This document shows, piece after piece, positions 37,701 through 46,455 of a stretch of 64,000 nucleotides of DNA. The notes under the pieces were generated by a model. The model saw nothing but the letters and a program-made list of their open reading frames with translations. It was not told the origin of the DNA and did not search any database. Origin of the DNA: Salvelinus alpinus. Lineage: Eukaryota; Chordata; Actinopteri; Salmoniformes; Salmonidae. A program made the position numbers and the translations under genes. The stretch spans positions 11,805,918-11,869,917 of the forward strand of contig NC_092091.1 of assembly GCF_045679555.1 (NCBI RefSeq), given 5' to 3'. Within the stretch, counting starts at the first letter, position 1, and each line of letters starts with the position of its first letter.

Positions 37701-40700
37701 AGTGAAATATACCTGCTGGAGTGCGTGCTACGGGTGGGTGCTGCTATGGTGACCAGTGAGTTGAGATAAGGTGGGGCTTTACCAAGCAAAGACTTATAGA
37801 TGACCTGGAGCCAGTGGGTTTGGCGACGAATATGAAGCGAGGGCCAGCCAACGAGATCATACAGGTCGCAGTGGTGGGTAGTATATGGGGCTTTGGTGAC
37901 AAAACGGATGGCACTGTGTTAGACTGCATCCAATTTGCTGAGTAGAGTGTTGGAGGCTATTTTGTAAATGACATCGCGGAAGTCAAGGATCAGTAGGATA
38001 GTCAGTTTTAAGAGGGTATGTTTGGCAGCATGAGTGAAGGATGCTTTGTTGCGAAATAGGAAGCCGATTCTAGATTTAATTTTGGATTAGAGATGCTTAA
38101 TATGAGTCTGGAAGGAGAGTTTACAGTCTAGCCAGTCACCTAGGTATTTGTAGTTGTCCACATATTCTAAGTCAGAACCGTCCAGAGTAGTGATGCTAGT
38201 CAGGCGGGCAGGTGCGGGCAGCGATCGATTGAAGAGCATGCATTTAGTTTAATTAGCATTTAAGAGCAGTTGGAGGCCACGGAAGGTGAGTTGTATTGCA
38301 TTGAAGCTCATCTGGAGGTTAGTTAACACAGTATCTCAAGAAGGGACAGAAGTATACAGAATGGTGTCGTCTGCGAGGAGGTGGATCAGAGAATCACCAG
38401 CAGCAAGAGCGACATCGTTGATGTATACAGAGAAAAGAGTTGGCCCGAGAACTGAACCCAGTAGCACCCCCATAGAGACTGCCAGAGGTCTGGACAACAG
38501 GCCCTCCGATTTGACACACTGAACTCTATCTGAGAAGTAGTTGGTGAACCAGGCGAGGCAGTCATTTGAGAAACCAAGGCTGATGAGTCTGCCGATAAGA
38601 ATGTGGTGATTGACAGAGTCGAAAGCCTTGGCCAGGTCGATGAATACAGCTGCACAGTATTGTCTCTTATCGATGGCGGTTATGATATGGTTTAGGACCT
38701 TGAGCGTGGATAATGTGCACCCATGACCAGCTCGGAAACCAGATTGCATAGCGGAGAAGGTAAGGTGGGATTCAAAAATGGTCGGTGATCTGTTTGTTAA
38801 CTTGGCTTTCAAAGACCTTAGAAAGGCAGGGTAGGATAGATATAGGTCTGTAGCAGTTTGGGTCTAGAGTGTCCCCCTCTTGAAGAGGGGGATGACAGGG
38901 GCAGCTTTCCAATCTTTGGGGATCTCAGACGATACGAAAGAGAGGTTGAACAGGCTAGTAATAGGGGTTGCAACAATTGCGGCGCATAATTTTAGAAAGA
39001 GACGGTCCAGATTGTCTAGCCCAGTTGATTTGCAGGGATCCAGATTTTGCAGCTCTTTCAGAACATCAGCAATCTGGATTTGGGTGAAGGAGAAATGGGT
39101 GAGTCTTGAGCTAGTTGCTGAGGGGGGTGCAGAGCTGTTGACCGGGGTAGGTGTAGCCAGGTGGAAAGCACGGCCAGCCGTAGAAAAATGCTTACTGAAA
39201 TTCTCAATTATAGTGGATTTATCGGTGATAACAGTGGTTCCTAGCCTCAGTGCAGTGGCAGCTGGGAGGAGGTGCTCTTATTCTCCATGGACTTTACAAT
39301 CTCCCAGAACATTGTGGAGTTTGTGCTACGGGATGCAAATTTCTGTTTGTACTGTACTGTTGATGCCTTAGGCTTGAGTTTGAGTTTTACAAAATGATCA
39401 ACAGTGTGGAGATGTTTCAGGAGGTATGGGGGCTCAGGAGGGCTGTCTGTACGGCTGGAGAGGAGGGGTTGGATGTATGGTTGGAATGTGGTGCTGGATG
39501 GTGTATTGTACTGTGGTGTTGGGTACTGTATAATGTGATTGTGTGGAGGTTGTGGTGGCACACAATGTGTTTTTAGTGTAATGAGGATGGCAAGTCCCTC
39601 TTTCTCTCTCTCTCTAAACAGCGCTCTGCACAGGCAGCAGTGGAGGACAGTGATCAGATATTTACTGAGCTGATCCACTCCATTGAGAAAAGGCGCTCTG
39701 AGGTGAAGGAGCTGATCAGAGCCCAAGAGAAGGCTCAAGTGAGTCAAGCTGAAGGACTCCTGGAGCAACTGAAGCAGGAGATAGCTGAGCTGAGGAAGAG
39801 AAGCACTGAGCTGGAGCAGCTCTCACACACAGAGGATCACATCCATTTCCTCCAGGTAACTAAACTGTCTTGTTACATGTGATATGAAAATAACTTAAAT
39901 TAATGTAAAACGATTCATCTCAATCATTATGTTGTCCTGTCTCTCTCTCTCTCTCTCTCTGTCCCTCTCTCTCCTCATCCTGACCCTCTCCCTCTCTGTC
40001 CCCCCTCACCCTCTCTATCCCTATTTCTCTCTCTCTCTCACTCTCTCTCTCTCTCTCTCTCTCTCCCCCCTCTCGCTCTCTGTCCCCTCTCTCGCTCTCT
40101 GTCCCCTCTCTCGCTCTCTGTCCCCTCTCTCGCTCTCTGTCCCCTCTCTCGCTCTCTCTCTGCCCCCCCCTCCTCTCTCACACTCTCTGTCCCTTTCTCT
40201 TTCTCTGTTCCCCTCTTTCTCTCTCTCTCTCTCTGTCCCTATCGCCCCCTCTCTGTCCCCCTCTCTCTCTCTCTTTCTCTTCCTGCCTCTCTTTCTCTCT
40301 GTCCCTCTCTCTCTCTCTGTCCCTCTCTCTCTCTCTGTCCCTCTCTCTCTCTCTCTCTCTCTCGCTCGCTCTCTCTCTCTTGCTCTCTCTCTCTCTGTCC
40401 CTCTCTCTGTCCCTCTCTATGTCCCTCTCTCGCTCTCTCTCTCTCTCTCTCTCCAGAGTTATCAGTCTCTCTCCAGTATCAGTGTATCTTCAGACTTACC
40501 CAGCATCGTTGTCCATCCTCTTCAGTACTTTGGAGATGTGAGTAAGACTGTGTCTGAACTGAGAGAGAAACTAGAAGACTTCCTTAAAGGAGAATGGACC
40601 AAGATCTCCACTACAGGTGTGTTGAAAATAATAAGAACATCAACTTTAGACCATTGAAAGTTCCCTACTAGTCATATACATGTGGAATATGGTATGATGA

Positions 40701-41541
40701 TAACATTCCCTCTCTCTGTCAATGTGTTTGTGTGTCTGTAGTGAATATAGTGGATGTTTTACTGCCTCCAGAGCCCAAGACCAGAGAACAGTTTTTACAA
40801 TGTGAGTCTCTTTATTGTGAAGTAACAAACAGTCTCTTTTTACTGACACTCCTAACAATCCCTCTAGAAATATATAGCAATAGTAGATCTAATCAAAGAC
40901 TGGGTATCTATCTCTCCTCATATTTCTCTGATTTGATCTCTGCTGTGCTCTAATCAAAGACAGGGTAGATACAGTATCTGACTTAACTTATTGTTCTAAC
41001 TCCAATCATTGGTCTCTGCTCTGCTCTTCTCCCAGATTCCTGTCAGCTCACACTGGACCCAAACACAGCAAACACACACCTCTCTCTGTCTGAAGGGAAC
41101 AGAAAGGTTACCTATACAGACCAAGTCCAACCATATCCAGACCATCCAGACAGATTCACCAACTACGACCAGGTTCTGTGTAGAGAGGGTCTGTCTGGAC
41201 GCTGTTACTGGGAGGTGGAGTGGAGTTGGTGTATTACAGCAGTCTCATATAAAGACATCAGCAGAACAGAGAGAGGTAATGCATTTGGAGACAATAAAAA
41301 GTCCTGGAGTTTACAGTGGTCTAGTTCTGGTTATTGTTTCAGACACAATAATGTTGTGACTAAAGTATCAGGCCCTCAGTCCTCCAGAGTAGGAGTGTAC
41401 CTGGATCACAAGGCAGGTACTCTGTCCTTCTACAGTGTCTCTGACAAAATGACCCTCCTCCACAGAGTCCAGACCATATTCACGCAGCCTCTCTATCCTG
41501 GGTTTTGGCTCTCTGGTACTGCTGAGCTGGTTAAACTGTAG
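19153..41541 (+). CDS. TRIM gene 2: finTRIM / TRIM25-like E3 ligase, six exons, 550 aa
   Basis: Exons inferred from GT-AG sites and alignment with gene 3: 19153-19749, 20383-20478, 39622-39855, 40457-40616, 40742-40801 and 41036-41541. They sum to 1653 nt and read without a stop to TAG. Domains: RING (15-57), B-box 1-like (103-133), B-box 2 (156-186), coiled coil (about 200-309), linker (310-382), PRY-SPRY (383-550). The RING would transfer ubiquitin, the coiled coil dimerises and the SPRY recognises targets. That is known for TRIM proteins in general; this protein's target is unknown. Intron 2 is 19,143 bp and holds a 5.5-kb satellite and nested transposons, which could affect splicing. A pseudogene cannot be excluded, but the open frame and conserved splice sites argue against it. 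Confidence 0.88.
19767..19965 (+). mobile_element. HpaI-type SINE in intron 1 of TRIM gene 2
   Basis: It starts GGGGCGGCAGGTAGCCTAGT (A-box region TAGCCTAGTGG), with a B-box-like segment GGTTGCTAGATTGAATCC. The body contains the HpaI site GTTAAC at 19879-19884 and the tail ends CTTAACTGACTTGCCTAG. Gene 3 lacks it at the same intron position, so it inserted after the duplication or was lost there. Confidence 0.92.
20383..20478 (+). CDS. TRIM gene 2 exon 2 (coiled-coil start)
   Basis: 96-nt exon, phase 0 at both ends, between acceptor TTCTCCACAG and donor GTGAGTA. It encodes 32 residues beginning [14 protein letters not shown], rich in Glu, Lys and Gln. A 96-nt exon after the RING/B-box exon is the usual TRIM arrangement. 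Confidence 0.88.
20540..21111 (+). mobile_element. LINE ORF1 remnant (I/Nimb-like) in intron 2
   Basis: The block [14 protein letters not shown] (20593) and the run down to ATTCAACATATTG (about 21090) match 54.79-55.27 kb in gene 3 intron 2 almost base for base. The zinc-knuckle part present in gene 3 is deleted here. Because both paralogs carry it at the same place, it predates the duplication. Confidence 0.75.
21116..22996. mobile_element. TTAA-flanked DNA transposon(s), one nested in another
   Basis: The outer ends are inverted: TTTCTTATGGCTGCA at the left (21118) and TGCAGCCATAAGAAG at the right. TTAA flanks both sides (21112-21115, 22997-23000). Gene 3 at about 55285 has the uninterrupted site CCGTTAAACTCC, giving a clean empty site. 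A second start, TTAACTTCTTGATGCACAG at 21264, opens an inner copy similar to 3197-4238. The remaining right half (22280-22900) is a more diverged relative. No transposase frame. Confidence 0.78.
23001..23910 (+). mobile_element. I/Nimb-like LINE ORF2: RT C-terminus and RNase H
   Basis: 23140-23379 encodes the post-RT region ([33 protein letters not shown]). 23660-23690 begins an RNase H domain ([11 protein letters not shown]). It continues after a frame break with [14 protein letters not shown] and [15 protein letters not shown] to 23890. RNase H in a non-LTR element is typical of the I group. Interrupted at 23911 and resumed at 24439. Confidence 0.8.
23911..24438 (-). mobile_element. LINE 3' fragment (second family, minus strand)
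   Basis: Minus-strand translation at 24165-24410 gives the ORF2 C-terminus ([38 protein letters not shown]). The 3' UTR ends in the AAATCAAATCAAATTTTATT motif at 23913. A plus-strand copy of the same C-terminus lies at 61.95-62.3 kb. It inserted into the RNase H-bearing LINE. Confidence 0.85.
24439..25095 (+). mobile_element. I/Nimb-like LINE, 3' part resumed
   Basis: After the inserted fragment the RNase H tail ([10 protein letters not shown]-type text near 24505-24530) and the zinc-binding-like C-terminal region ([20 protein letters not shown], 24770-24830) continue. The 3' end is AT-rich with ATCATAGAAGAAG near 25085-25097. Confidence 0.65.
25096..25289 (+). mobile_element. Tx1-like LINE 5' end
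   Basis: TTGGTTGTGTG and the following T-rich leader, then GAAGAAACGCTGTCGC, match 55680-55930 in gene 3 intron 2. It runs into an L2-like 3' end at about 25290. Confidence 0.6.
25290..25768 (-). mobile_element. L2-like LINE 3' end
   Basis: It starts with the AATCAAATCAAATC tail and matches 46455-46830 (same CAGCCTAAAACCCCCAAACA and GAAAAACTCCCTAGAAAGGC text). It contains only 3' UTR. The gene 3 Tx1 copy reads straight through GTTCTGGAGAATGGGGTG at 55926 and marks the empty site. Confidence 0.85.
25769..26131 (+). mobile_element. Tx1-like LINE ORF1 fragment
   Basis: The frame at 25771-26040 encodes the conserved ORF1 start ([43 protein letters not shown]). The equivalent block is at 55990-56180 in gene 3 intron 2. 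It breaks off at a solo LTR. Confidence 0.7.
26132..26618 (-). mobile_element. Solo LTR with 5-bp target duplication
   Basis: 487 bp, TG...CA, flanked by perfect GAAGT (26127-26131 and 26619-26623). The minus orientation begins TGTCACGTTCCTGACC. It shares the GGTTCTCAATCAGAG pair and CATATTAAG blocks with the LTRs at 9.9 and 49.6 kb. No internal region remains. Confidence 0.92.
26697..32228. repeat. 59-bp satellite array, about 94 units, with higher-order structure
   Basis: The unit begins GGTGATGTTTCACCCTGCCA, continues GCTCCTATTAGTTGTATTGA and ends ATAAACAGGTCTTATTTTA (57-59 bp by deletions in the A-run). Marker variants (CCATTTAG, GAATTGAAAAACAGG, GGTATTATTTT, TGATGCTTCACC) recur at fixed distances: 1177 bp between about 29.78-30.95 and 30.95-32.13 kb, and 1471 bp between 27.60 and 29.07 kb. 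The whole array lies in intron 2 of TRIM gene 2. Gene 3 has no counterpart. Confidence 0.97.
32229..33590. other. No gene recognised
   Basis: AT-rich intronic sequence with no recognisable coding potential. A T11 run is at about 33489-33500. No confident repeat family. Confidence 0.45.
33592..33768 (-). mobile_element. HpaI-type SINE (diverged)
   Basis: The minus strand reads from a tRNA-like head (AGCAGGTAGCTAAGTGGTTA) through GCTGACAAGGTAAAAATCT to the tail TTAACTGACTTGCAAGTTAA. GTTAAC survives at about 33666 in the body (GGTTAACTG). A separate LINE-tail scrap (GAGTCATTTAGCAGACACTC) follows at 33785-33840. Confidence 0.85.
33850..35703 (+). mobile_element. LINE ORF2 (EN end, linker, RT) plus strand
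   Basis: The frame at 33953-34255 encodes the endonuclease C-terminus ([12 protein letters not shown]). 34538-35407 encodes [36 protein letters not shown], then [20 protein letters not shown]. After a stop at 35406 comes FYADDT, the catalytic box, at about 35440. Further RT sequence ([14 protein letters not shown]) reaches 35703. Stops at 35090 and 35406 and a frame break near 34580 disable it. A 54-bp duplication ([14 protein letters not shown] twice) is at 34625-34710. Confidence 0.85.
35847..37377 (-). mobile_element. Tc1-like transposon with both terminal inverted repeats
   Basis: The ends are CAGTCGTGGCCAAAAGTT (35847) and its inverse complement ending at 37377. The minus-strand frames at 36023-36424 and 36328-36662 encode transposase parts: helix-turn-helix ([51 protein letters not shown]) and the C-terminus ([20 protein letters not shown]). 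The middle catalytic part is deleted. It sits inside the minus LINE; the LINE copy at 1-785 shows the uninterrupted sequence near 640-660. Confidence 0.9.
36758..37151 (+). mobile_element. Solo LTR inside the Tc1 element
   Basis: 394 bp beginning TGTCACGACTCCC and ending ACTCTGACA, flanked by perfect CATGA (36753-36757 and 37152-37156). An AATAAAATATAC polyadenylation-like site at about 37076 sets the plus orientation. Different sequence family from the LTRs at 9.9, 26.1 and 49.6 kb. Confidence 0.88.
39371..39621 (+). other. End of intron 2, TRIM gene 2; single-copy ancestor of a gene 3 minisatellite
   Basis: Homologous to 56945-57100 plus 57675-57828 in gene 3. Here the segment GGTGCTGGATGGTGTATTGT occurs once (39491), while gene 3 has 13 tandem copies. 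It ends with a CT-rich tract and the acceptor CTAAACAG. Confidence 0.8.
39622..39855 (+). CDS. TRIM gene 2 exon 3 (coiled coil)
   Basis: 234-nt exon, phase 0 at both ends, donor GTAACT. 78 residues including [19 protein letters not shown] and [19 protein letters not shown], with a clear heptad pattern. The 234-nt length is the standard TRIM coiled-coil exon. Confidence 0.92.
39930..40450. repeat. CT-rich low-complexity tract in intron 3 of gene 2
   Basis: About 520 bp almost purely C and T, in TCTC runs broken by TGTCCC. It extends the polypyrimidine tract before exon 4. The 242-codon open frame at 39929-40657 is mostly Ser and Leu from this repeat and is not a gene. Confidence 0.93.
40457..40616 (+). 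CDS. TRIM gene 2 exon 4
   Basis: 160-nt exon (phase 0 in, phase 1 out) after acceptor CTCTCCAG. It encodes [14 protein letters not shown] through [20 protein letters not shown], the linker between coiled coil and PRY-SPRY. Donor GTGTGT. Confidence 0.88.
40742..40801 (+). CDS. TRIM gene 2 exon 5
   Basis: 60-nt exon (phase 1 at both ends) between acceptor GTCTGTAG and donor GTGAGT. It encodes [20 protein letters not shown] short proline-containing linker just before the B30.2 exon is typical of the family. Confidence 0.87.
41036..41541 (+). CDS. TRIM gene 2 exon 6 (PRY-SPRY / B30.2)
   Basis: 506 nt from acceptor TTCTCCCAG to TAG. PRY with [24 protein letters not shown] with RCYWEVEW and [20 protein letters not shown]; ends SGTAELVKL. 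It is six residues shorter than gene 3, all in two stretches: after WEVEWS and after DISRT. The domain is otherwise complete. Confidence 0.92.
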
Positions 41542-41823
41542 GAGGGTCCCCATAGATACTAGTCATGCTGGTGTAGTCTATAGCTGAGCTGGTTAAACTG
41601 TAGTAGGGTCCACATAGATACTAGTCATGCTGGTGTAGTCTATAGCTGAGCTGGTTAAACTGTAGTAGGGTCCACATAGATACTAGTCATGCTGGTGTAG
41701 TCTATAGTTGAGCTGGTTAAACTGTAGTAGGGTCCACATAGATACTAGTCATGCTGGTGTAGTCTATAGCTGAGCTGGTTAAACTGTAGTAGGGTCGACA
41801 TAGATACTAGTCATGCTGGTGTT
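41521..41823. repeat. 62-bp minisatellite overlapping the gene 2 stop codon, 5 copies
   Basis: Units start at 41521, 41583, 41645, 41707 and 41769. Each begins GCTGAGCTGGTTAAACTGTA (third unit GTTGAG), the codons for AELVKL and the stop. The first unit is the real 3' end of the coding sequence and the others are in the 3' UTR. Confidence 0.95.
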
Positions 41824-42590
41824 GATGGTCCCCAGATGTGGTGATTCATTCTGCTGTTTTTTCTTTCTAAAAAAAACAATTCTGACTGATTTGATCTTCA
41901 GCGATTTCATCCATTATAATGCAATGTATTTATATTTCATAAAATACAATGTTTTAATATTGTACATTTCCTTGAATCATGATGTATGGTGTTGATGTAT
42001 ATTGGTTGTCATTCAGAACCATTGATATGTTTTCTCAATTTGTTCTCTGTCTCTATGTAATTCTCCTCAGGGGCATTAAACAGTAAGTAACTAACTAAAC
42101 TATATGGTCTGGTTTCCCAGACACAGATTAATCCTAGTCCTGAACTAAAAAGTAAGTTCAATGTAGATGTCCAGGAAACCGGCCCTAAATGTGTCATCTT
42201 TCATCCTCCCATACTGCTCAGTCCAGCAACATTAAACCTGTCCAGCAGGTGGTGGTATTGACCAAACAATAATACCAGCAGATATCTTGACTTGCCACTC
42301 AGTATATCAGTAATGTTCAGAATAGTACTTTAATATCATTGTAGATTGATGGTCTTTTTAATTCACTATCCAGAGTCAGGAACAGATGAAGTTAGGTCTG
42401 CTACTGTTCAGTGATTAAATATGATTTTTGGTGACGGGAAATACAAAATACAACACTAAACTTCATGTAGTAATAGTTTTCCTTTGTTATTTATTCCAAG
42501 GTGTGTCTTTAACTTGTAAATGGATTGTGTGGAGGTGAGTTAGTGGTGTGGCTGATAGAATAGAATGAAAAGGGAGGATGGGAGGGGAAA
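41824..42590 (+). other. 3' UTR / flank of gene 2, end of the segmental duplication
   Basis: Matches 60077-60805 downstream of gene 3 (shared TTGGTTGTCATTCAGAACCA and ACCTGTCCAGCAGGTGGTG). Homology stops at GGGAGGGGAAATGG (about 42590 and 60812), which marks the right breakpoint. No canonical AATAAA was seen close to the stop. Confidence 0.75.
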
Positions 42591-42722
42591 TGGTAAAAAT
42601 GTACTTAACAAGTCACAAAATAAGTTACATGGACTCACTCTGTAATCAATAATATAACTTGAGACAAAGTCTTTCCTGCCAGAGACGTAGCCAGGAAAAC
42701 TCCTGGCCCTAATAGAAGCTGC

Positions 42723-42893
42723 AGAGGATTCAGTGTTGTCTTGTTTACCTGCAGGCCACCCTCTTGGTTCTAGAAGACCAGAGGATTCAGTGGTGTCTTG
42801 TTTACCTGCAGGCCACCCTCTTGGTTCTAGAAGAGCAGAGGATTCAGTGGTGTCTTGTTTACAATGAGGGCTGTGTACATAGAGTCTGGTAGT
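42723..42893. repeat. 57-bp tandem repeat, 3 copies
   Basis: AGAGGATTCAGTGGTGTCTT recurs at 42723 (one substitution), 42780 and 42837. The third copy is incomplete. The minus-strand open frame at 42540-42911 is a by-product. Confidence 0.88.
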
Positions 42894-43299
42894 GCTCAGT
42901 TTTAGCAACACTGTAATGAGGGCTGTTTACATAGAGTCTGGGAGAGCTCAGTTTTAGCAACACTAGTTAAACTGTAGTAGGATGTTTCAGCCTAGCTCCT
43001 TGCTTTCTGTGGTGGTGGGGAAGCCAGCGGAAACACAGAGCATAGGGGTTGGTAATGTTGTCTAGTTGCGCCGTAATTGTCTCAGTGTTCTGTCACTCAT
43101 GGGCACATAACGTCACCACAAAATCTACGGGGAGAGCTCGAAAATGTAATCCCCTTGGGTGCTGCCATAGAGTTACATTAGAAGTGCCCATCCAAGAAGG
43201 CTCAAGGTCATTGGCCACAGATAAAATTATGTCAAATCACATTATAACTACTGTAGCTTTGATAGGACTGATCATGTCAACACCCTACTTTCAAAATCT

Positions 43300-44605
43300 T
43301 AGCTAGCTGTCATCATCATGAATCAAGTCGACAATCTACTGGCAAAACCTTTTCAATCCTTGTCATATGAAGAGAAATTAGAGATAAATGGCTCGGTGCT
43401 CATCGGCCATTGGACATAAACATTACACAACAAGTGGGAAATGTCAAATTCAACAATGAGTGGTTTGGAAGGAAGCAGTGCTAGTGTCACAAAGCAATCA
43501 CTGTGTTGCTTCCCCTGCCTGCTATTCAGTGGAGAGGGTGTGTGGTCCAAGTCTGGGTTTAAGGGTTTAAAACATCTATCTGAAAGGGTTCAAAACATGA
43601 CAACTTTGCGTCACATATAGACAACGTGGTTAAATTGGGATTACTGGGGAAAATAAATGTTTGGCTCAGCTAGACTCCGCATATAGATGAGCCATCAACC
43701 TTCACAACCAACAAACAGAGGAGAATAGGTACGTGCTTGCCAAAATTATAGCATGCATTAAATTGTGTGGCAATTGTGAGACAGCATTGTGGGGCCATGA
43801 CGATTTGACTCCTTGAACCCAGGGGTTTTCAGGTGTATTTTTGAGACCATGTGTGAAGGAGGTTACAGGCTTCAAATACATTATGACAACCAACCCATTT
43901 GAAGGGTACATCAAGCATGATCCAAAACACACTATTGGATTGTATGTATGAAATGTACAGAGAAGCTGTAGCTAAGGAGATGTCTGAGACTCCTTTTGTG
44001 TCTGTACAGGCAGATGAGACCACTGAAGTCTCCTGTAAATAACAGATGGAAATAGTGCTGTGCTACATGTTACAAGACAACAGTGTGTGAGAGGATGTTG
44101 TAGAGGTGAAGGACAAAAATGGTGTTGGCCTCTCCAAGTCCTAGCACCACTGAATGTCAAGTTACACAAACCTGTGACAGGGCAGCGGTGATGAGTGGTA
44201 ATGTACCTGGTGTCCAAACGCTAGGATTCCTTTCCCACCGCACAACTCCAGTGTGCTACCAAGCTATGGCCTGTGGGCAACCAGGAGAAATTGAACAGGG
44301 AGCTGTTCACTGTCTACCTGCATCCTGAGCTGCACACTGGAAAACAACACTTTCTTTATTGAAATCACTCTACGAGAACAACCTGCAGAAGGCCTTGTCT
44401 GCGACGGTCTCTCTTCTCAAAATCATCACCATCACTCTGATGACAACTGCCGAGTCAGAGAGAAACTTTGGGTCAGAAAAGGTTAAATGCATCGGCCATG
44501 CTGTCAATCCAGCATGACTTCATCCTGAGAATGCCCGACTTTGATAAAGTCATTGATAAGTTTTCCCACAAGAAGGACCGCTGTGCCAACTTCCTGTTCA
44601 AGTGA
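43300..44605 (+). pseudogene. hAT-like transposase / ZMYM1-like (DUF4371 and hAT C-terminal) pseudogene
   Basis: Degenerate translation gives, in order, CFPCLLFSGEGVWSKSGFKG and LKHLSERVQ (43500-43590), QADETTEV (44008-44030), and a hAT dimerisation-like tail (NNLQKALSATVSLLKII, TTAESERNFGSEK, 44378-44480; MPDFDKVIDKF near 44534). These are the marker segments of hAT-derived transposases and ZMYM1-type genes. Many stops and frameshifts, so it is inactive. It lies between TRIM genes 2 and 3. Confidence 0.7.
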
Positions 44606-46059
44606 GCACAGCATAACAATGGTCCATAAATATGTCTAGTATGCTGCGGCATAAATAATGTAATATGCCAGGAAGATGTGAATACTGTAGCTAAGAAAGT
44701 AATACTAAGTGTATGTTGTGTAGTATGCAGTTAGTAGCCCATGTGCCTCACCCTAGGAATGTGGTCCCTTTCTCCCTCATAACTTAGCCTACTGTTCTGA
44801 CTTGGTCGTGCACATCTGAGAAATCTCATCTTCCAATATTGAAACAGCTTTCATTGTCTGCTTATGTGCCCCTGTTAATTTAGCCTACTGTTCTGACTTG
44901 GTGTACAGGGAGAATACTGTAAGAAAGGCACATATTCGGAGTTAGTTTGCTGTCCATTTCAAAAGTGCTGATCTAATAAGCGGCATATAGGCTACGTCTC
45001 AGCTCACTCATGACTTAATGGAAATGACGGCTTGCCTCTTAACCTCTTATCGTCATATATGTCATAGTTTGTACATCTGCATTGTTATATTGCTTATAAA
45101 GGTCTATCTCATTAATATCTTATTAATCATTTGAGGCAATGTTAGAAAGATGCATTTAATTGTTTTTCTTACTTTGTATGTTATTATTATCTCTGGTGCT
45201 TTTCTCCTCGAGGAGAGTGGTAAGTTACAGACCCAACAACATTATCTTATAGTATCCCCTCCTCGTAATCATATTTGCCAGTGACAGTCTCTCCCAATTC
45301 AAATATTTGTGTTCAACAGACAGTTCTGTAATCTACCCATGTAATTCCAGCTCACATTGACAGGGTTGTTTTGTTTGGTCAATGTGCTGTCAGTGGGTCT
45401 GTATATTGTCTATAAAAGTGGATCCTCCTGATTGTTTTGTCCTTCCTTTTGAGACCACATGGGCCTCATAAAATACTTCAAATGGTAAGCTAACCACTGA
45501 CTCTGGGTCTCTCTCTCTCTCTTTCTCTCTCTGTGGTGACTTAAAGAAGAGTAAAGTTAAGTCCTCAACATCTATCTGAATTTATCTGAACTAACATCTA
45601 TCTGAATTTATCTGAACTAACATCTATGTGAATTTCTGTCGCTGTCCATTTAGAAAGTGCTGAATGAACAGGCCTCCCTCATCGCAGCTCGTTTACTTGC
45701 ACTTGCTTATACTTAGAGCTAAGTGTTAATTATATAAGAACAAACATAGTGAATTTACTGAACATCAATGTAATAATGTTTGTTTATGGTCTAAACTCAT
45801 GTCGACATTCATTATTATTGAAGGAGAATGTGGTTCTTATCCAGTCACACAAATCCACAAGGAGTCAGTAGAAACCATATGCATTGAATCAAGTCAGCCA
45901 TAAGCTCCACTCTAAGGACAGCTGGATGTACCCTATACGTTTGTGGTGCCGTTTGTCACCGTTATAGTGCATTTAATTTATTGTTTAGAGATGTGTAGAG
46001 GCTTCGCTGTCCTCTGAAAGAAATAGGTTGTTTGCCCCACCAAGATTGACATGATAAAA
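44606..46059. other. No gene recognised
   Basis: No coding or known repeat signal beyond a small duplication (CATCTATCTGAATTTATCTG twice at 45569-45615) and a short CT run at 45508. Confidence 0.45.
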
Positions 46060-46455
46060 TCACCACTGAATATAGAAGACAGAGACATATCATTACATAC
46101 AGTATAGAACACCATCTAGAAGACATATCATTACATACAGTATAGAACACCATCTATAAGACATATCATTACATACAGTACAGAACACCATCTAGAAGAC
46201 AGAGACATATCATTACATACAGTATAGAACACCATCTAGAAGACATAGACATATCATTACGTTACAGTATAGAACACCATCTAGAAGACATATCATTACA
46301 TACAGTATAGAACACTATCTAGAAGACATAGACATATCATTACATACAGTATAGAACACCATCTAGAAGACATAGACATATCATTACATACAGTATAGAA
46401 CACCATCTAGAAGACATAGACATATCATTAAATACAGTATTGAACACCATCTAGA
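46060..46455. repeat. 44/38-bp minisatellite, first segment
   Basis: The unit is ACATAGACATATCATTACAT ACAGTATAGAACACCATCTA GAAG (44 bp). A 38-bp form lacks AGACAT. About nine units precede a LINE insertion at 46455. The same array resumes at 49500, 50074 and 51603. Confidence 0.95.

Larger units (their letters stand above)
35704..39370 (-). mobile_element. LINE (same family as 1-785), minus strand, interrupted by a Tc1 element
   Basis: The 3' end TTCTCAACTGGCCTACCTGG is at about 35704-35735. The C-terminal ORF2 piece lies at 37532-37929 ([19 protein letters not shown]) and RT at 38336-38812 ([10 protein letters not shown]; a LADDT box replaces the usual ADD context; [15 protein letters not shown]). 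The 5' edge near 39370 is set by homology with gene 3 intron sequence at 56940 and is uncertain. Frame breaks between the pieces show it is dead. Confidence 0.82.

Noticed and set aside
33850-39370. 5'-inverted LINE produced by twin priming
   Set aside because: Both the plus and the minus parts contain the same RT motifs, so they are two separate LINE copies, not one inverted insertion.
39929-40657. 242-codon Ser/Leu-rich open frame
   Set aside because: It is generated by the CT-rich tract in intron 3, and its right end reads over TRIM exon 4, which is the real coding part.
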